In this document: positions 1-7,854 of the stretch, in pieces | Numbering within the stretch: position 1 is the stretch's first letter | Layout of the letters: each line of letters starts with the position of its first letter | Assembly: GCF_021246465.1 (NCBI RefSeq) | Contig: NZ_JAHRHK010000002.1 | Location: 62,001 to 126,000, forward strand | DNA length: 64,000 nt | Direction of reading: 5' to 3' | Origin: Nocardioides sp. R-C-SC26 | Lineage (GTDB): Bacteria; Actinomycetota; Actinomycetes; Propionibacteriales; Nocardioidaceae | Made by a program: the position numbers and the translations under genes | Notes under the pieces: generated by a model | The model's database searches: none | What the model was told of the DNA's origin: nothing | The model's input: the letters and a program-made list of their open reading frames with translations, nothing else

Positions 1-89
1 TGGCGTCCGGCATCCCGACAGGCTCGATGACCGGGGCGGGTCGGCGTGCTGGGGTAGCGTCCGCGGGAATCCACCATGGAGACGATGAG

Positions 90-1478
90 GTGACTGCGGT
101 GAAGCGGATGCGTCTGGCCGGATCTGTCGCTGCGGTGTTGATCGCGGGTGCCGCCCTCACCGCCGTGCCCACGGCGTCCGCGGCCGCGACGACTCCGCGT
201 CCGCCGACCAGTTGCGCCCTGCCCGGCGCGGGGCAGGCCTTCGGCGCGGCGAAGCCGTCGGAGCAGAACCTGGATGCGGCGAAGGTCGCTCGTGCGGTCA
301 GCATGCTGAGCCTGCGGTTGCGGCTCTCGGTGCAGGTCTTCCGCAACAACTGCCTGGTGTCCCAGAGTCCGCTGACGGCGCTGACGTCGTCGGTGCACAA
401 CAACGTGTGGAGCGTGACCAAGTCGGTCACGTCGCTGCTCACCGGCATCGCGGTCGGTGACGGCGAGCTGGCGCTCGACGACCCGATCGGCCGCCACCTG
501 CCGACCGGGCCGGGCTGGGGTGACGCCGCGCACCGGGCGATCACCGTGCGTCAGCTGCTCACCCAGACCAGCGGCACCCGGCAGTCGATCCTCGCTGAGG
601 CGGCGTCCACGGCGACCGACCCGAACCTCGCTCGGGAGGCGCTCGCCCAGCCGTTCGTGTACCGACCCGGTGCGAAGTTCCAGTACTCCCAGCTCGGGCC
701 TGCGCTGCTCGCCTACGTCGTGCAGCGCGCGGTCGGCGAGGACCTGATCGCCTTCGCCCAACGCCGGCTCTTCGGGCCCATCGGCATCAGCGACGGCAGC
801 TACCTGTGGCTGCGCGACCGCTCGGGCATGGCCTACGGCTACAGCAACTTGTTCCTCACTCCCGGGCAGCTCGCGCGCCTCGGGCTGCTGATGAGCAACG
901 AGGGCCGGTGGGCCGGCAAGCAGATCGTGCCGCGCTCCTACGTGCGCGCCGTCAGCCGCCCCACCGGCACCAACGGTTGCTACGGCCTGCTGTTCTGGAC
1001 CAACCGCGGCACCTCGTGCACCAGCGCCGACATCCCCGCCGCGCAGACGCTGAACCGACGCGCCATCCCGTCCGCCCCGGTCGACGCCTACGAGATGAAC
1101 GGCACCGGCGGCCAGCTCGTCGTCATGATCCCCAGCCTCGACATGACCGTGGTGACCACGGGCTACTTCGGCAGCCTCGCTCTCAACCCCGGCGTCGTCC
1201 TGGGTGCGGCGCCGGACGAGATGCAGTGGACCTTCTTCCGCGAGCTGATGGCCGCCGTGCAGGACGTCGACGTGCCCGACGCGGGGCCGTACCGCGGCGA
1301 TCCGATCTCCTTCGACCTCGACCCGCGCAACTTCCTCGATCCATCGGTGCTGCTGACGAACCTCGTCACCAATCCGCAGTGCAACATCGTGTTCTGCGAC
1401 GGCGGGATCCCGACGAAGGGGCTGTGGCAGAACCTGCTCGCGCTGCCGGGGCTGGTGCCGGGGCTGGGTGTGCGGTAG
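90..1478 (+). CDS. Secreted serine hydrolase, class C beta-lactamase/DD-peptidase fold
   Basis: Predicted exported serine hydrolase of the beta-lactamase-related (class C, PBP4*/esterase EstB-like) superfamily. The N-terminus has basic residues then a hydrophobic run ending in TASAAA, a signal peptide. The nucleophile motif SVTK places Ser108 and Lys111 (numbering from GTG 90), the second motif is YSQ at about 199, and GTGG at about 338 replaces the usual KTG/HTG. Length, 462 aa, is normal for the family. The frame is open further upstream to position 27, but GTG 90 or GTG 99 starts directly before the signal peptide and has a purine-rich GGAGACGATGAGG upstream. The family includes beta-lactamases, D-aminopeptidases and esterases; nothing here decides the substrate. 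The next gene is on the same strand but separated by an intergenic repeat, so it is probably monocistronic. Confidence 0.8.
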   Translation: MTAVKRMRLAGSVAAVLIAGAALTAVPTASAAATTPRPPTSCALPGAGQAFGAAKPSEQNLDAAKVARAVSMLSLRLRLSVQVFRNNCLVSQSPLTALTSSVHNNVWSVTKSVTSLLTGIAVGDGELALDDPIGRHLPTGPGWGDAAHRAITVRQLLTQTSGTRQSILAEAASTATDPNLAREALAQPFVYRPGAKFQYSQLGPALLAYVVQRAVGEDLIAFAQRRLFGPIGISDGSYLWLRDRSGMAYGYSNLFLTPGQLARLGLLMSNEGRWAGKQIVPRSYVRAVSRPTGTNGCYGLLFWTNRGTSCTSADIPAAQTLNRRAIPSAPVDAYEMNGTGGQLVVMIPSLDMTVVTTGYFGSLALNPGVVLGAAPDEMQWTFFRELMAAVQDVDVPDAGPYRGDPISFDLDPRNFLDPSVLLTNLVTNPQCNIVFCDGGIPTKGLWQNLLALPGLVPGLGVR

Positions 1479-1491
1479 CCGGGGACGGTCG

Positions 1492-1605
1492 ACTGGCGGT
1501 CGAGGAGGTCGCTCTGCGACCGTCACGAGACCCGGTGAGCCGGACGCCTGCCCCGGCCGACGTGGGTTTCGAGACGCTCGCCGAGCTCGCTCCTCAACCA
1601 CCGGA
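1492..1605. repeat. Intergenic inverted-repeat element, copy 1
   Basis: Imperfect inverted repeat of about 115 bp. The left arm carries GGTCGAGGAGGTCGC-TCT-GCGACC (the GGTCGC/GCGACC pair at 1507-1521 is a perfect small hairpin), followed by GTCACGAGACCC. The right arm GGGTTTCGAGACGCTCGCC...CTCAACCACCGG is its approximate reverse complement. Related copies occur at 2245, 7148, 22272 and 58390. It lies just after a gene 3' end. Confidence 0.8.
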
Positions 1606-1697
1606 GGGGTGCGGGCTCCGCAACCATCGGGGCGCGAGTTGCCGGCGATGCACCAGACTGGTGCCATGCGCGGGAACGACGTCGTGAGGGGGCGGCC

Positions 1698-2258
1698 GTG
1701 AGCGACTGGCTCAACGGTCTGAGCACACTCGACCTGCTGTTCTTGATCGGTGTCCTGCTCGTCGCGACCTCCGTCGTCGCCGCCATCGTGGGCGCGGTGC
1801 TGGTGCGGTTCGGCATGCGTCAGCCATGGGTGCTGCGCCGCGCGAGCGCTCTGGCGTTCAAGCTGCTCGAACTCATCAAGCGGCCGCTCACCATCGTCGT
1901 GCTCGACGAGGTGGCCGCCGTCATCCAGACCGGCCACTACACCAAGAACATCTCCGAGGCGCTGCGGGAGAACCACGAGGAGCTCAAGGCACTGGTGGCC
2001 GAGAAGGTGCGAGAGGACCCGAGTTCACGCGTGGTCAAGCGGCTGCCGGGCTACGACACCATCGTCGACGAGGTCACCGAGACGACGTTGCGCGTGATGA
2101 TCTCCATGCTCGGCGACCCGCGCATGGACGAGCTCATCTCCGACCTGCTGCGCAACAACCTCGAGCAGATCAAGGTGGCGGTGCGCCAGCGCGAGCACCA
2201 GCAGATCGAGTCGCGGCCGGCCGACCCGGTGCCGCCGACGGCACCCGGGGTTTCGTGA
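1698..2258 (+). CDS. Small membrane-anchored protein of unknown function
   Basis: 186-aa protein not assigned to a family. One hydrophobic segment (about residues 13-36, DLLFLIGVLLVATSVVAAIV) is followed by a long hydrophilic, probably helical cytoplasmic region with many charged residues and a C-terminal Pro-rich tail. GTG 1698 is chosen because a GAGGGGG ribosome-binding site lies a few bases upstream. The TGA stop is supplied by the intergenic repeat that begins at about 2245 (its GTTTCGTGACGG arm), so the last residues of the protein may be repeat-derived. It lies between two repeat copies and is probably transcribed alone. No functional call is justified. Confidence 0.7.
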   Translation: MSDWLNGLSTLDLLFLIGVLLVATSVVAAIVGAVLVRFGMRQPWVLRRASALAFKLLELIKRPLTIVVLDEVAAVIQTGHYTKNISEALRENHEELKALVAEKVREDPSSRVVKRLPGYDTIVDEVTETTLRVMISMLGDPRMDELISDLLRNNLEQIKVAVRQREHQQIESRPADPVPPTAPGVS

Positions 2259-2404
2259 CGGTCGCTAGCGCGAGCTCCTCAACCACCGGGGTGGCTGCTA
2301 GCGCGAGCTCCTCAACCACCGGGGTGGCTGGTGGTCGAGGAGGTCGCTCTGCGACCGTCACGAGGCCTGGTGAGTCGTCAGGGTTTCGTGACGCTCGCAC
2401 CGGC
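2245..2404. repeat. Intergenic repeat element, copy 2, with a tandem 33-bp duplication
   Basis: Same family as copy 1. Two perfect tandem 33-bp units lie at 2264-2296 and 2297-2329 (each begins GCTAGCGCGAGCTCC and contains CTCAACCACCGGGGTGG), followed by the GGTGGTCGAGGAGGTCGC-TCT-GCGACC arm at 2330-2360 and another GGGTTTCGTGACGCTCGC arm at about 2389-2400. The first arm overlaps the stop codon of the upstream gene. Confidence 0.85.
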
Positions 2405-2442
2405 GCCTTCCCGCGAGGCGGCCGACGCCCCAGACTGGCGCC

Positions 2443-3195
2443 ATGCCGATCGAGAACGGGCCTGACGGGTCGCTGCGCGGGGCGAGGATCACCGACGCCA
2501 GTCTGCGCGGGGCGCGCTTCGAACGTTGCGACCTGAGCGACGTCGTGCTGCGTGCGGTGCACGTCGACGGCGCCGAGATCGACGCGCCCTGGCTGCTCGA
2601 GGGCGAGGGGTCGCTCGTCGTCAACGGCATCGACGTCGCCCCCTTCGTCGAGGCCGAGCTCAACCGGCGATTCCCCGGCCGACACCTGCGTCGCGCGGCT
2701 GATGCCGACCAGCTGCGGGCGGCGTGGGCGGTGCTGGAGGAGGCCTGGGCACTCGCCATGACCCGTGCCGACGCGCTGCCGGAGGACACACTGAACGCCA
2801 GCGTGGACGGCGAGTGGTCCTTCGCCCAGACCCTGCGCCATCTCGTGCTCGCGACCGACGTCTGGCTGCGCGGAGCGGTGCTCGAGATCGCCGACCCGTA
2901 CCACCCGCTCGGGATGCCTCACGCCGAGTACGCCACCGACGGTTACGACACCAGCGTCTTCGACGACCGCACGCCGACCTTCGCCGAGGTGCGCCGTCTG
3001 CGCGCGGATCGGCAGGCGATGGTGCGCGATCACCTCGCCACCCTGACCGACGCCGAGCTCGCCGTCCCGCGCGACAACCCCTGGGCGCCAGGGCATCCGG
3101 AGACCACGCTGGCCTGCCTGCGCACGATCCTCGAGGAGGAGTGGGAGCACCTCCGGTTCGCCCTGCGCGACCTGGATCAGCTCACCGCTTCCTGA
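2443..3195 (+). CDS. DinB/YfiT-fold protein with pentapeptide-like N-terminus
   Basis: 250-aa protein. The first 45 residues form pentapeptide-like repeats (LRGAR, LRGAR, FERCD, LSDVV, LRAVH). From about residue 85 to the end there is a four-helix DinB_2-type domain with conserved histidines in the helices (RHLVLATDVWL and EEWEHLRFALRDL), of the kind that bind a divalent metal in DinB/mycothiol-dependent enzymes. The family comprises mycothiol-dependent maleylpyruvate isomerases, thiol S-transferases and many uncharacterised proteins; the exact reaction is unknown. The ATG at 2443 follows CAGACT-GGCGCC, a weak -10-like arrangement, so a leaderless transcript is possible. It is separated from the catabolic island downstream by the first operator at 3239. 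Confidence 0.75.
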   Translation: MPIENGPDGSLRGARITDASLRGARFERCDLSDVVLRAVHVDGAEIDAPWLLEGEGSLVVNGIDVAPFVEAELNRRFPGRHLRRAADADQLRAAWAVLEEAWALAMTRADALPEDTLNASVDGEWSFAQTLRHLVLATDVWLRGAVLEIADPYHPLGMPHAEYATDGYDTSVFDDRTPTFAEVRRLRADRQAMVRDHLATLTDAELAVPRDNPWAPGHPETTLACLRTILEEEWEHLRFALRDLDQLTAS

Positions 3196-3238
3196 AAGCT
3201 CGCCCCGTGGGAGGAGGTGGACAGACGCGTCGAACATG

Positions 3239-3258
3239 CATACCATCCGGTCGGAATG
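3239..3258 (+). promoter_or_regulatory. Operator-like site 1 (CATACC-N4-GGTCGGAATG), unit I
   Basis: Sequence CATACCATCCGGTCGGAATG, 11 bp before the GTG of the first ORF of unit I. It matches the sites at 9422, 9631, 23411 and 27255, and an idealised palindrome CATACCGACCGGTCGGTATG at 17 of 20 positions. Palindromes of this form are typical of TetR-family regulators; the TetR gene at 6517 is the last gene of the same unit, so autoregulation is likely. Confidence 0.7.
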
Positions 3259-3269
3259 AGGGAGGCTCC

Positions 3270-3488
3270 GTGAGCACGGATCTGCACGACATGCTGGCGA
3301 CGACGCGCAGTGCGCGGCGTCGACTCGATCGACGTCGGCCGGTGCCCGTCGAGATGCTCGGGGAGTTCCTGCTGGCCCTCGGCGCGCCGCTCGCGCCCGT
3401 GGTCGCGCGGCTCGCCCCTCGGTCCGATGCCACCCGCCACGCCACACTCGCCCGTGGACGGGCCGGAGTCGCCGAGGCGGCCCGGTGA
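3270..3488 (+). CDS. Truncated nitroreductase N-terminal fragment (72-aa ORF)
   Basis: Short ORF with GTG start, preceded by GGGAGG and by operator site 1. Its first 38 residues are clearly homologous to residues 12-50 of the full nitroreductase immediately downstream: both read TD-x3-L-x-TTR-x2-RRRLD-x2-RPVP-x-E-x3-E-x-L. After about residue 40 the similarity stops and the remainder is low-complexity Ala/Arg-rich sequence. The other two frames do not continue the nitroreductase, so this looks like a partial tandem duplication or decayed copy rather than a simple frameshift. Its TGA overlaps the GTG of the next gene (GTGA), so it is translationally coupled and could act as a leader. Whether the peptide has any function is unknown. 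Confidence 0.55.
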   Translation: MSTDLHDMLATTRSARRRLDRRRPVPVEMLGEFLLALGAPLAPVVARLAPRSDATRHATLARGRAGVAEAAR

Positions 3489-4201
3489 GCGAGTCGCACC
3501 ACGCAGCAGGTGGCCCGGTGATCACCGACATCGACCAGGTGCTCACGACGACGAGGGCGGTCCGCCGCCGGCTCGACCTCGACCGGCCGGTACCACGCGA
3601 GGTCGTCGAGGAGTGCCTCGCGCTCGCGCAGCAGGCGCCGATGGGCTCGAACCTGGAGCACTGGCGCTTCGTCGCGGTGGACGACGACGTACTGAAGGAG
3701 CGCGTCGCCGCGCTCTATCGCGACATCTGGCACGAGACGGTCGTCGCGCCCCTGGCCTCGGGCGAGGAGGCGACCACCACGCGCCTCGCGCCCAGCACCC
3801 GGCCCGACGACGCCACGCGTCACCGTCAGGAGCGCGTGCTCGGCAGCGTCGAGCACCTCGTCCACCGCCTCGAGCGGGTTCCGGTGCTCGTCGTCGCCTG
3901 CAGCGTGAAGCCGCTGCCATCGGAGATCGTCGGCGGCACCGCCTCGGGCTACTACGGCTCGATCTTCCCCGCCGTGTGGTCCTTCCAGCTCGCGCTGCGC
4001 TCGCGCGGCCTCGGCTCGGTGCTCGCCACCGCGCTGGCCCACCGCGCGGAGGAGGTGCGCGACGTGCTCGGGCTCCCCGCCGCATGGCGTCCCATCACCC
4101 TCGTGCCCGTCGCCTACACCCGCGGGCTGACCTTCGCTCCGGCCGCACGCGGGCCGCTGCACGACGTCGTCAGCTGGAACGGTTCGGGGGAGCAGCGGTG
4201 A
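3485..4201 (+). CDS. Nitroreductase-family flavoprotein
   Basis: 238-aa member of the FMN-dependent nitroreductase superfamily. The FMN phosphate-binding start is TTRAVRRRLD-x2-RPVP with the following QQAPMGSNLEHWRFV, and a C-terminal GLGSVL segment precedes the Pro-rich end. Family members catalyse NAD(P)H-dependent two-electron reductions of nitro groups, enones or flavin-linked dehalogenation; the substrate here is not readable. It is the first full-length gene of unit I, overlapping the fragment before it (GTGA) and the oxidoreductase after it (GTGA at 4198). Given its neighbours, a reduction or desaturation step on a CoA- or acid-bound intermediate is plausible, by inference from context. 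Start GTG 3485 is the coupled start; an internal GTG at 3521 (VITDID) is an alternative. Confidence 0.85.
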   Translation: MSESHHAAGGPVITDIDQVLTTTRAVRRRLDLDRPVPREVVEECLALAQQAPMGSNLEHWRFVAVDDDVLKERVAALYRDIWHETVVAPLASGEEATTTRLAPSTRPDDATRHRQERVLGSVEHLVHRLERVPVLVVACSVKPLPSEIVGGTASGYYGSIFPAVWSFQLALRSRGLGSVLATALAHRAEEVRDVLGLPAAWRPITLVPVAYTRGLTFAPAARGPLHDVVSWNGSGEQR

Positions 4202-5157
4202 AGGCCGCCGTCGTCGAACGGGCGGCGCCGAAGGATCCGCTGTCGGCGCTCGCCGTCCGCGACGACGTCGAGGTACCGACCCCGCCCGACGCGGACTGGG
4301 TCGAGGTGCGCCTGCGCGCCGCCGCGCTCAACCTGCACGACGTCTGGCTGCTGCGCGGTGCGGGGCTGCGTGAGGACCTGCTGCCGCTCGTCCTCGGCAG
4401 TGACGGCGCCGGCGTCGCCGAGGGTCGCGACGTGCTGCTGCACGCCGTCCTGCCCGATGCGCCGGGAACCCTGGCGCCTGGCGCGACGCTGCTCTGCGAC
4501 GGCGGGTACGGGACTCTCGCCCAGCGCACCGCGGTGCCCCGCACCCATCTCGTCGCCAAGCCGGCGCATCTGGACTGGGCTCAGGCGGCGTGCCTGCCCA
4601 CCTCCTGGCTGACGGCGTGGCGGATGCTCACCACCCAGGCCGGGGTACGTGCCGGCCACCGCGTGCTCGTGCAGGGTGCGGGTGGGGGAGTGGCCACCGC
4701 CGCGGTGCAGCTCGCCGCCGCCATGGGATGCGAGGTGACCGTCGCCGCCCGCGACGTCGAGCGTGCCGAGCGCACCCGCCCGCTCGGGGCAGCGCACGTC
4801 GTCGCCGCCGGCGATCGGCTGCCCGCACTGGTCGACGTCGTCATCGAGTCCGTCGGCGCGGCGACGTGGGAGCACTCGTTGCGGGCCCTGCGCCCCGGAG
4901 GCACCGTCGTCGTGTGCGGCGCCGCCACCGGCTTCCACGCCGAGACCGATCTCGCCCGGGTCTTCGCCCGTCAGTTGCGGATCCTCGGGTCGTCCATGGG
5001 CACGCTCGCCGAACTCCACGACCTGGTGGCGTTCGTCGAGCAGCACGCGCTCGAGCCGGCGATCGACGTCGTGGCCACCCTCGACGGCGTACCCGAGCAG
5101 TTCGAGCGGCTCGTCGCGGGCCGGCCGTTCGGCAAGATCGCGGTGGACCTCACGTGA
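4198..5157 (+). CDS. MDR-superfamily zinc-type alcohol dehydrogenase/quinone oxidoreductase-like protein
   Basis: 319-aa medium-chain dehydrogenase/reductase. The N-terminal GroES-like domain contains AALNLHDVWLLRG and GSDGAGV. The Rossmann domain has the nucleotide motif VQGAGGGVATAAVQLA at about 160-175 and a typical C-terminal FGKIAVDLT. The GHE and four-Cys zinc motifs of classical alcohol dehydrogenases are absent (LHD at the catalytic-zinc region), which favours the zinc-independent quinone oxidoreductase or enoyl reductase branch. It overlaps the preceding nitroreductase stop by GTGA and is followed by another GTGA overlap, so it is translated within unit I. It probably catalyses an NAD(P)H-dependent reduction of an enone or enoyl intermediate; substrate unknown. 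Confidence 0.8.
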   Translation: MKAAVVERAAPKDPLSALAVRDDVEVPTPPDADWVEVRLRAAALNLHDVWLLRGAGLREDLLPLVLGSDGAGVAEGRDVLLHAVLPDAPGTLAPGATLLCDGGYGTLAQRTAVPRTHLVAKPAHLDWAQAACLPTSWLTAWRMLTTQAGVRAGHRVLVQGAGGGVATAAVQLAAAMGCEVTVAARDVERAERTRPLGAAHVVAAGDRLPALVDVVIESVGAATWEHSLRALRPGGTVVVCGAATGFHAETDLARVFARQLRILGSSMGTLAELHDLVAFVEQHALEPAIDVVATLDGVPEQFERLVAGRPFGKIAVDLT

Positions 5158-5918
5158 GCACCAGCGCATCGACGGCGGTGCGCCGCGAGCGCCGCGGCCC
5201 GGCGAGCTGGGCCGTGATCGACCGGCCCGACCGCGCCAACGCGTGCGGCACCCCGGTGATGGCCGCGCTCGAGGCATGGCTCGACGACGCCGAGCGCGAC
5301 ACCGCCGTCCGGGTGCTGGTGCTCGCCGGTGCAGGCGGCATCTTCTGCCCCGGAGCCGATCTGAAGGAGGCAGGCTCGCTCGCCGCCGACCGCGATGCGC
5401 TCGTGGCGTTCCTGCGCCGCGGCCGCGATCTGGTGACCCGTCTCCGATCCGCACGCGTGCCGGTGATCGCCGCCGTCGACGGCGTCGCGTTCGCGGGCGG
5501 CCTCGAGCTGATGCTCGCGTGCGACCTGGTGATGGCGACCCCGCGCGCACGGATCGGCGACCGTCACCTCAGTCAGGGCCAGGTGCCCGGGTGGGGCTCC
5601 TCCGCGCTGCTCGCGGCGGCGATCGGCGCGACGTCCGCGACCCGCTTGCTGCTCGGCGGCGAGATCTGGACGGCGGAGCAGGCCCAGGAGATCGGCCTCG
5701 TGGGCGACGTCGTGCCGATCGACCGCCTCGACGCCCGCGTCGCCGAAGCCGTCGACGTGCTGGCCGCTCACGACGCAGACGCGGTGGACCGGATGCTCCG
5801 CCTGACCCGGCGCAGGTCCGCCGACCTCGACGACGCCCTGGAGCTGGAGTGGCAGGTGCTGCTCGAGCACGTCGACCGGTCGCGCGCCCGCGAGCACGCC
5901 GCGGCGTTCCGCCGTTGA
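5154..5918 (+). CDS. Crotonase (enoyl-CoA hydratase/isomerase family)
   Basis: 254-aa crotonase. The first oxyanion-hole segment is GIFCPGADLKE and the second is GVAFAGGLELMLACDL, which keeps the glutamate equivalent to Glu144 of rat hydratase. The segment normally carrying the second catalytic glutamate (usually PE-x-x-G) reads RHLSQGQVPGWGS here, so Glu164 is replaced. It may therefore be an isomerase, hydrolase or retro-Claisen enzyme rather than a standard hydratase. GTG 5154 overlaps the previous stop (GTGA). It is the fourth ORF of unit I. A gap of 67 bp before the MaoC gene has no operator. Confidence 0.82.
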   Translation: MSTSASTAVRRERRGPASWAVIDRPDRANACGTPVMAALEAWLDDAERDTAVRVLVLAGAGGIFCPGADLKEAGSLAADRDALVAFLRRGRDLVTRLRSARVPVIAAVDGVAFAGGLELMLACDLVMATPRARIGDRHLSQGQVPGWGSSALLAAAIGATSATRLLLGGEIWTAEQAQEIGLVGDVVPIDRLDARVAEAVDVLAAHDADAVDRMLRLTRRRSADLDDALELEWQVLLEHVDRSRAREHAAAFRR

Positions 5919-5985
5919 GACCCCCGCGCCTGCACACCGACCACGCCGCCACATCGTTCAGCCCACCCGAGTTCCAGGAGAGTCC

Positions 5986-6477
5986 ATGACCGAGACAGCC
6001 GCCCCCGATGCCCCCCGCACCACCCGGGTCGACCGGCCGGCCGGCCTGCTCGACCTCGTCGGGCAGGAACTCGGCCGCAGCGGCCCGATCGTGGTCAGTC
6101 AGGCCGAGGTCGACACCTTCGCCGATCTCACCGACGACCACCAATGGATCCACGTCGACGTCGAGCGCGCAGCGTCCGGGCCCTTCGGCAGCACTGTGGT
6201 GCACGGATTCTTCACTCTCGCCCTGGTGCCGCGGCTCCTCGCCGACATCCTCGTGGTCGAGGAGTTCTCGATGGGCGTGAACTACGGGCTCGACCGGGTG
6301 CGGTTCGTCAAGCCGCTCCCGCCGGGCGAGGAGTTGCGCGCCGTCGCCGTCCTCACCCACGCCACGCCGATCGGCGACGGCGCGGGAGTGCAGGCAGGAG
6401 CCCGCGTGGCGTTAGAGTTCGCGCGCGACGCACAGACCTGCTGTGTGGCCGACATCGTGTTCCGCTACTACGACTGA
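5986..6477 (+). CDS. MaoC-family (R)-specific enoyl-CoA hydratase-like dehydratase
   Basis: 163-aa single hotdog-fold protein. The hydratase-2 motif is present: FADLTDDHQWIHVDVERA, with Asp51 and His56 five residues apart as in (R)-specific enoyl-CoA hydratases, followed by GPFGSTVVHGFFTL. It would hydrate a trans-2-enoyl-CoA to an (R)-3-hydroxyacyl-CoA in the cytoplasm. This stereochemistry matches the MFE2-like SDR at 17604, while none of the four crotonases in the island keeps both catalytic glutamates, so this may be the working hydratase (inference). ATG 5986 has a good AGGAGAG site. It is followed by the TetR gene 39 bp downstream. Confidence 0.85.
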   Translation: MTETAAPDAPRTTRVDRPAGLLDLVGQELGRSGPIVVSQAEVDTFADLTDDHQWIHVDVERAASGPFGSTVVHGFFTLALVPRLLADILVVEEFSMGVNYGLDRVRFVKPLPPGEELRAVAVLTHATPIGDGAGVQAGARVALEFARDAQTCCVADIVFRYYD

Positions 6478-6516
6478 GGCGCGGAACGGCCCACTGGATA
6501 GACGCAGGAGTTGGAC

Positions 6517-7137
6517 ATGGCCGAGGAGAAGACGGGCCGTCGACGCTGGCCGGACGGGTACGACCCCCAGCGCACTCGCAGCCATCTGGTGTCGAGCGCC
6601 CTGCGCCTCTTCGAGGAGCACGGCTTCGACCGCACCTCGCTGCAGCAGATCGTCGGCGACGCCAACCTGACCAAGGGCGCGTTCTACCACCACTTCGAGA
6701 GCAAGGAAGATCTGCTCTGGCGCATCCAGGACGAGTACCTGGAGACCCAGCGCGAGGGAGCTCTCGCCGTCGTCGAGAAGGGCGGCGATCCGCTCGACCA
6801 GCTGCGTGCCCTGGTCCAGCTCAGCCTCGAGGGCGTCGCCGAGCACCGTGCGCACGTCGCCATCTTCCAGCAGGAGCGACGTCACCTCACCGGCGAACGG
6901 CTCATCGAGGTGACCCGCAAGCGCGACGAGGTCGAGACGATCTTCCGCTCCGTCGTCCAGGCCGGTATCGACGCCGGGCGGTTCCGCTCCGACGTCAGCG
7001 CCCGGATCGTCACCTTCGGCATCCTCGGCATGTGCGCCTGGGCCTTCCAGTGGTTCAACCCGGCCGGCTCGCTGAGCATCGAGGACGTCGCGGACCAGTT
7101 CGGCGCCATCGTGCTCGACGGCCTGCTGCAGGACTGA
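6517..7137 (+). CDS. TetR/AcrR-family transcriptional regulator, candidate regulator of the island
   Basis: 206-aa repressor-type protein. The helix-turn-helix lies at about residues 43-66 (LQQIVGDANLTKGAFYHHFESKEDL); the C-terminal ligand domain is of the TetR_C type found in actinobacterial lipid regulators such as KstR2, but no close identity is claimed. ATG 6517 is preferred over the in-frame TTG 6511 because the CAGGAG site lies at 6505-6510. It closes unit I, whose promoter carries operator site 1, so it is probably autoregulated. Members of this family usually bind 16-20 bp palindromes and release DNA on binding an acyl-CoA or pathway intermediate. Its assignment to all five sites is inference: it is the only DNA-binding protein encoded in 3-36 kb. 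Confidence 0.88.
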   Translation: MAEEKTGRRRWPDGYDPQRTRSHLVSSALRLFEEHGFDRTSLQQIVGDANLTKGAFYHHFESKEDLLWRIQDEYLETQREGALAVVEKGGDPLDQLRALVQLSLEGVAEHRAHVAIFQQERRHLTGERLIEVTRKRDEVETIFRSVVQAGIDAGRFRSDVSARIVTFGILGMCAWAFQWFNPAGSLSIEDVADQFGAIVLDGLLQD

Positions 7138-7147
7138 CCACGTCGTC

Positions 7148-7316
7148 CGGCGGTCGAGGAGGCCGCGCGGATTCGTTGGTGGTCGAGGAGGTCGCTCTGC
7201 GACCGTCTCGAGACCCGGCGAGAGGAACGGCAGCCTCTCGGCGCACCGGGTCTCGAGACGCTCGCTGGCGCTCGCGCCTCAACCACCGGGGTCCGCTCGC
7301 TCCTCGACGACCGGGG
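7148..7316. repeat. Intergenic inverted-repeat element, copy 3, between convergent genes
   Basis: Two forward arms (partial GGTCGAGGAGGCCGCG at 7151, full GGTGGTCGAGGAGGTCGC-TCT-GCGACC at 7178-7204) face two reverse arms (GGGTCTCGAGACGCTCGC at about 7248-7265 and CTCAACCACCGGGG, then a shorter CTCCTCGACGACCGGGGG). It lies between the end of the TetR gene (+) and the end of the flavin reductase gene (-), where it could fold into a hairpin in both transcripts and end both. Confidence 0.8.
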
Positions 7317-7334
7317 GCCCTGAGACCTGGCAGG

Positions 7335-7853
7335 TCAGGCGGTCGGCGCGACCGGGCCGACGGGCGCGGCGAACCGGCCCTGGTAGAAGGCCAAGGCCGA
7401 GAGCGGCGACGGCTTCAGGTCGACGTGGTCGACGTCGAGCAGCACGATGACGTGGTCACCGCTGTGGATCCGGTCGCCGACCGTGCCGAGTAGCGTCGCG
7501 GACGTGTCCGGCAGCACCGGCACGCCACCTGGACCGGCGCTCCACGAGACGCCGGCCAGCTTCTCGGCAGCGGTGACGCCCGAGGTCGCGAACCGACGGG
7601 CGATCTCCTCCTGGTCCTGGCGCAGCACGTGCACCGCGACTCGGGTCGCGCGGGAGATCAGCGGATAGCTCGAGGCGGAGGTGCCGATGCAGAACAGCAC
7701 CTGCGCGGGCTCGAGCGAGACCGAGGTGAAGGAGTTGACCGTCAGTGCCGCGCACTCGCCGTCCGCGTCGATGGCGGTGACCGCGGTGACGCCGGTGGGG
7801 AACTGCGAGCACACGGCCCGGAACTGGGCGGTGTCGAAGAGCGGCTCGGTCAT
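7335..7853 (-). CDS. Flavin reductase (FMN reductase domain), monooxygenase partner
   Basis: 172-aa (from ATG 7853) split-barrel flavin reductase of the HpaC/HsaB type: QFPTGVTAVTA at the start, then ALTVNSFTSVSLEPAQVLFCIG, and SGDHVIVLLDVDHV near the end. Such proteins use NAD(P)H to reduce free FMN or FAD and hand it to a two-component monooxygenase. It is the last gene of unit II. The four luciferase-like monooxygenases of unit V need FMNH2, and this is the only flavin reductase in the window, so it is their likely supplier (inference). GTG 7862 is an alternative start that would overlap the preceding VOC gene; ATG 7853 gives the family-typical N-terminus. Confidence 0.87.
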   Translation of the reverse strand: MTEPLFDTAQFRAVCSQFPTGVTAVTAIDADGECAALTVNSFTSVSLEPAQVLFCIGTSASSYPLISRATRVAVHVLRQDQEEIARRFATSGVTAAEKLAGVSWSAGPGGVPVLPDTSATLLGTVGDRIHSGDHVIVLLDVDHVDLKPSPLSALAFYQGRFAAPVGPVAPTA

Positions 7854-7854
7854 G

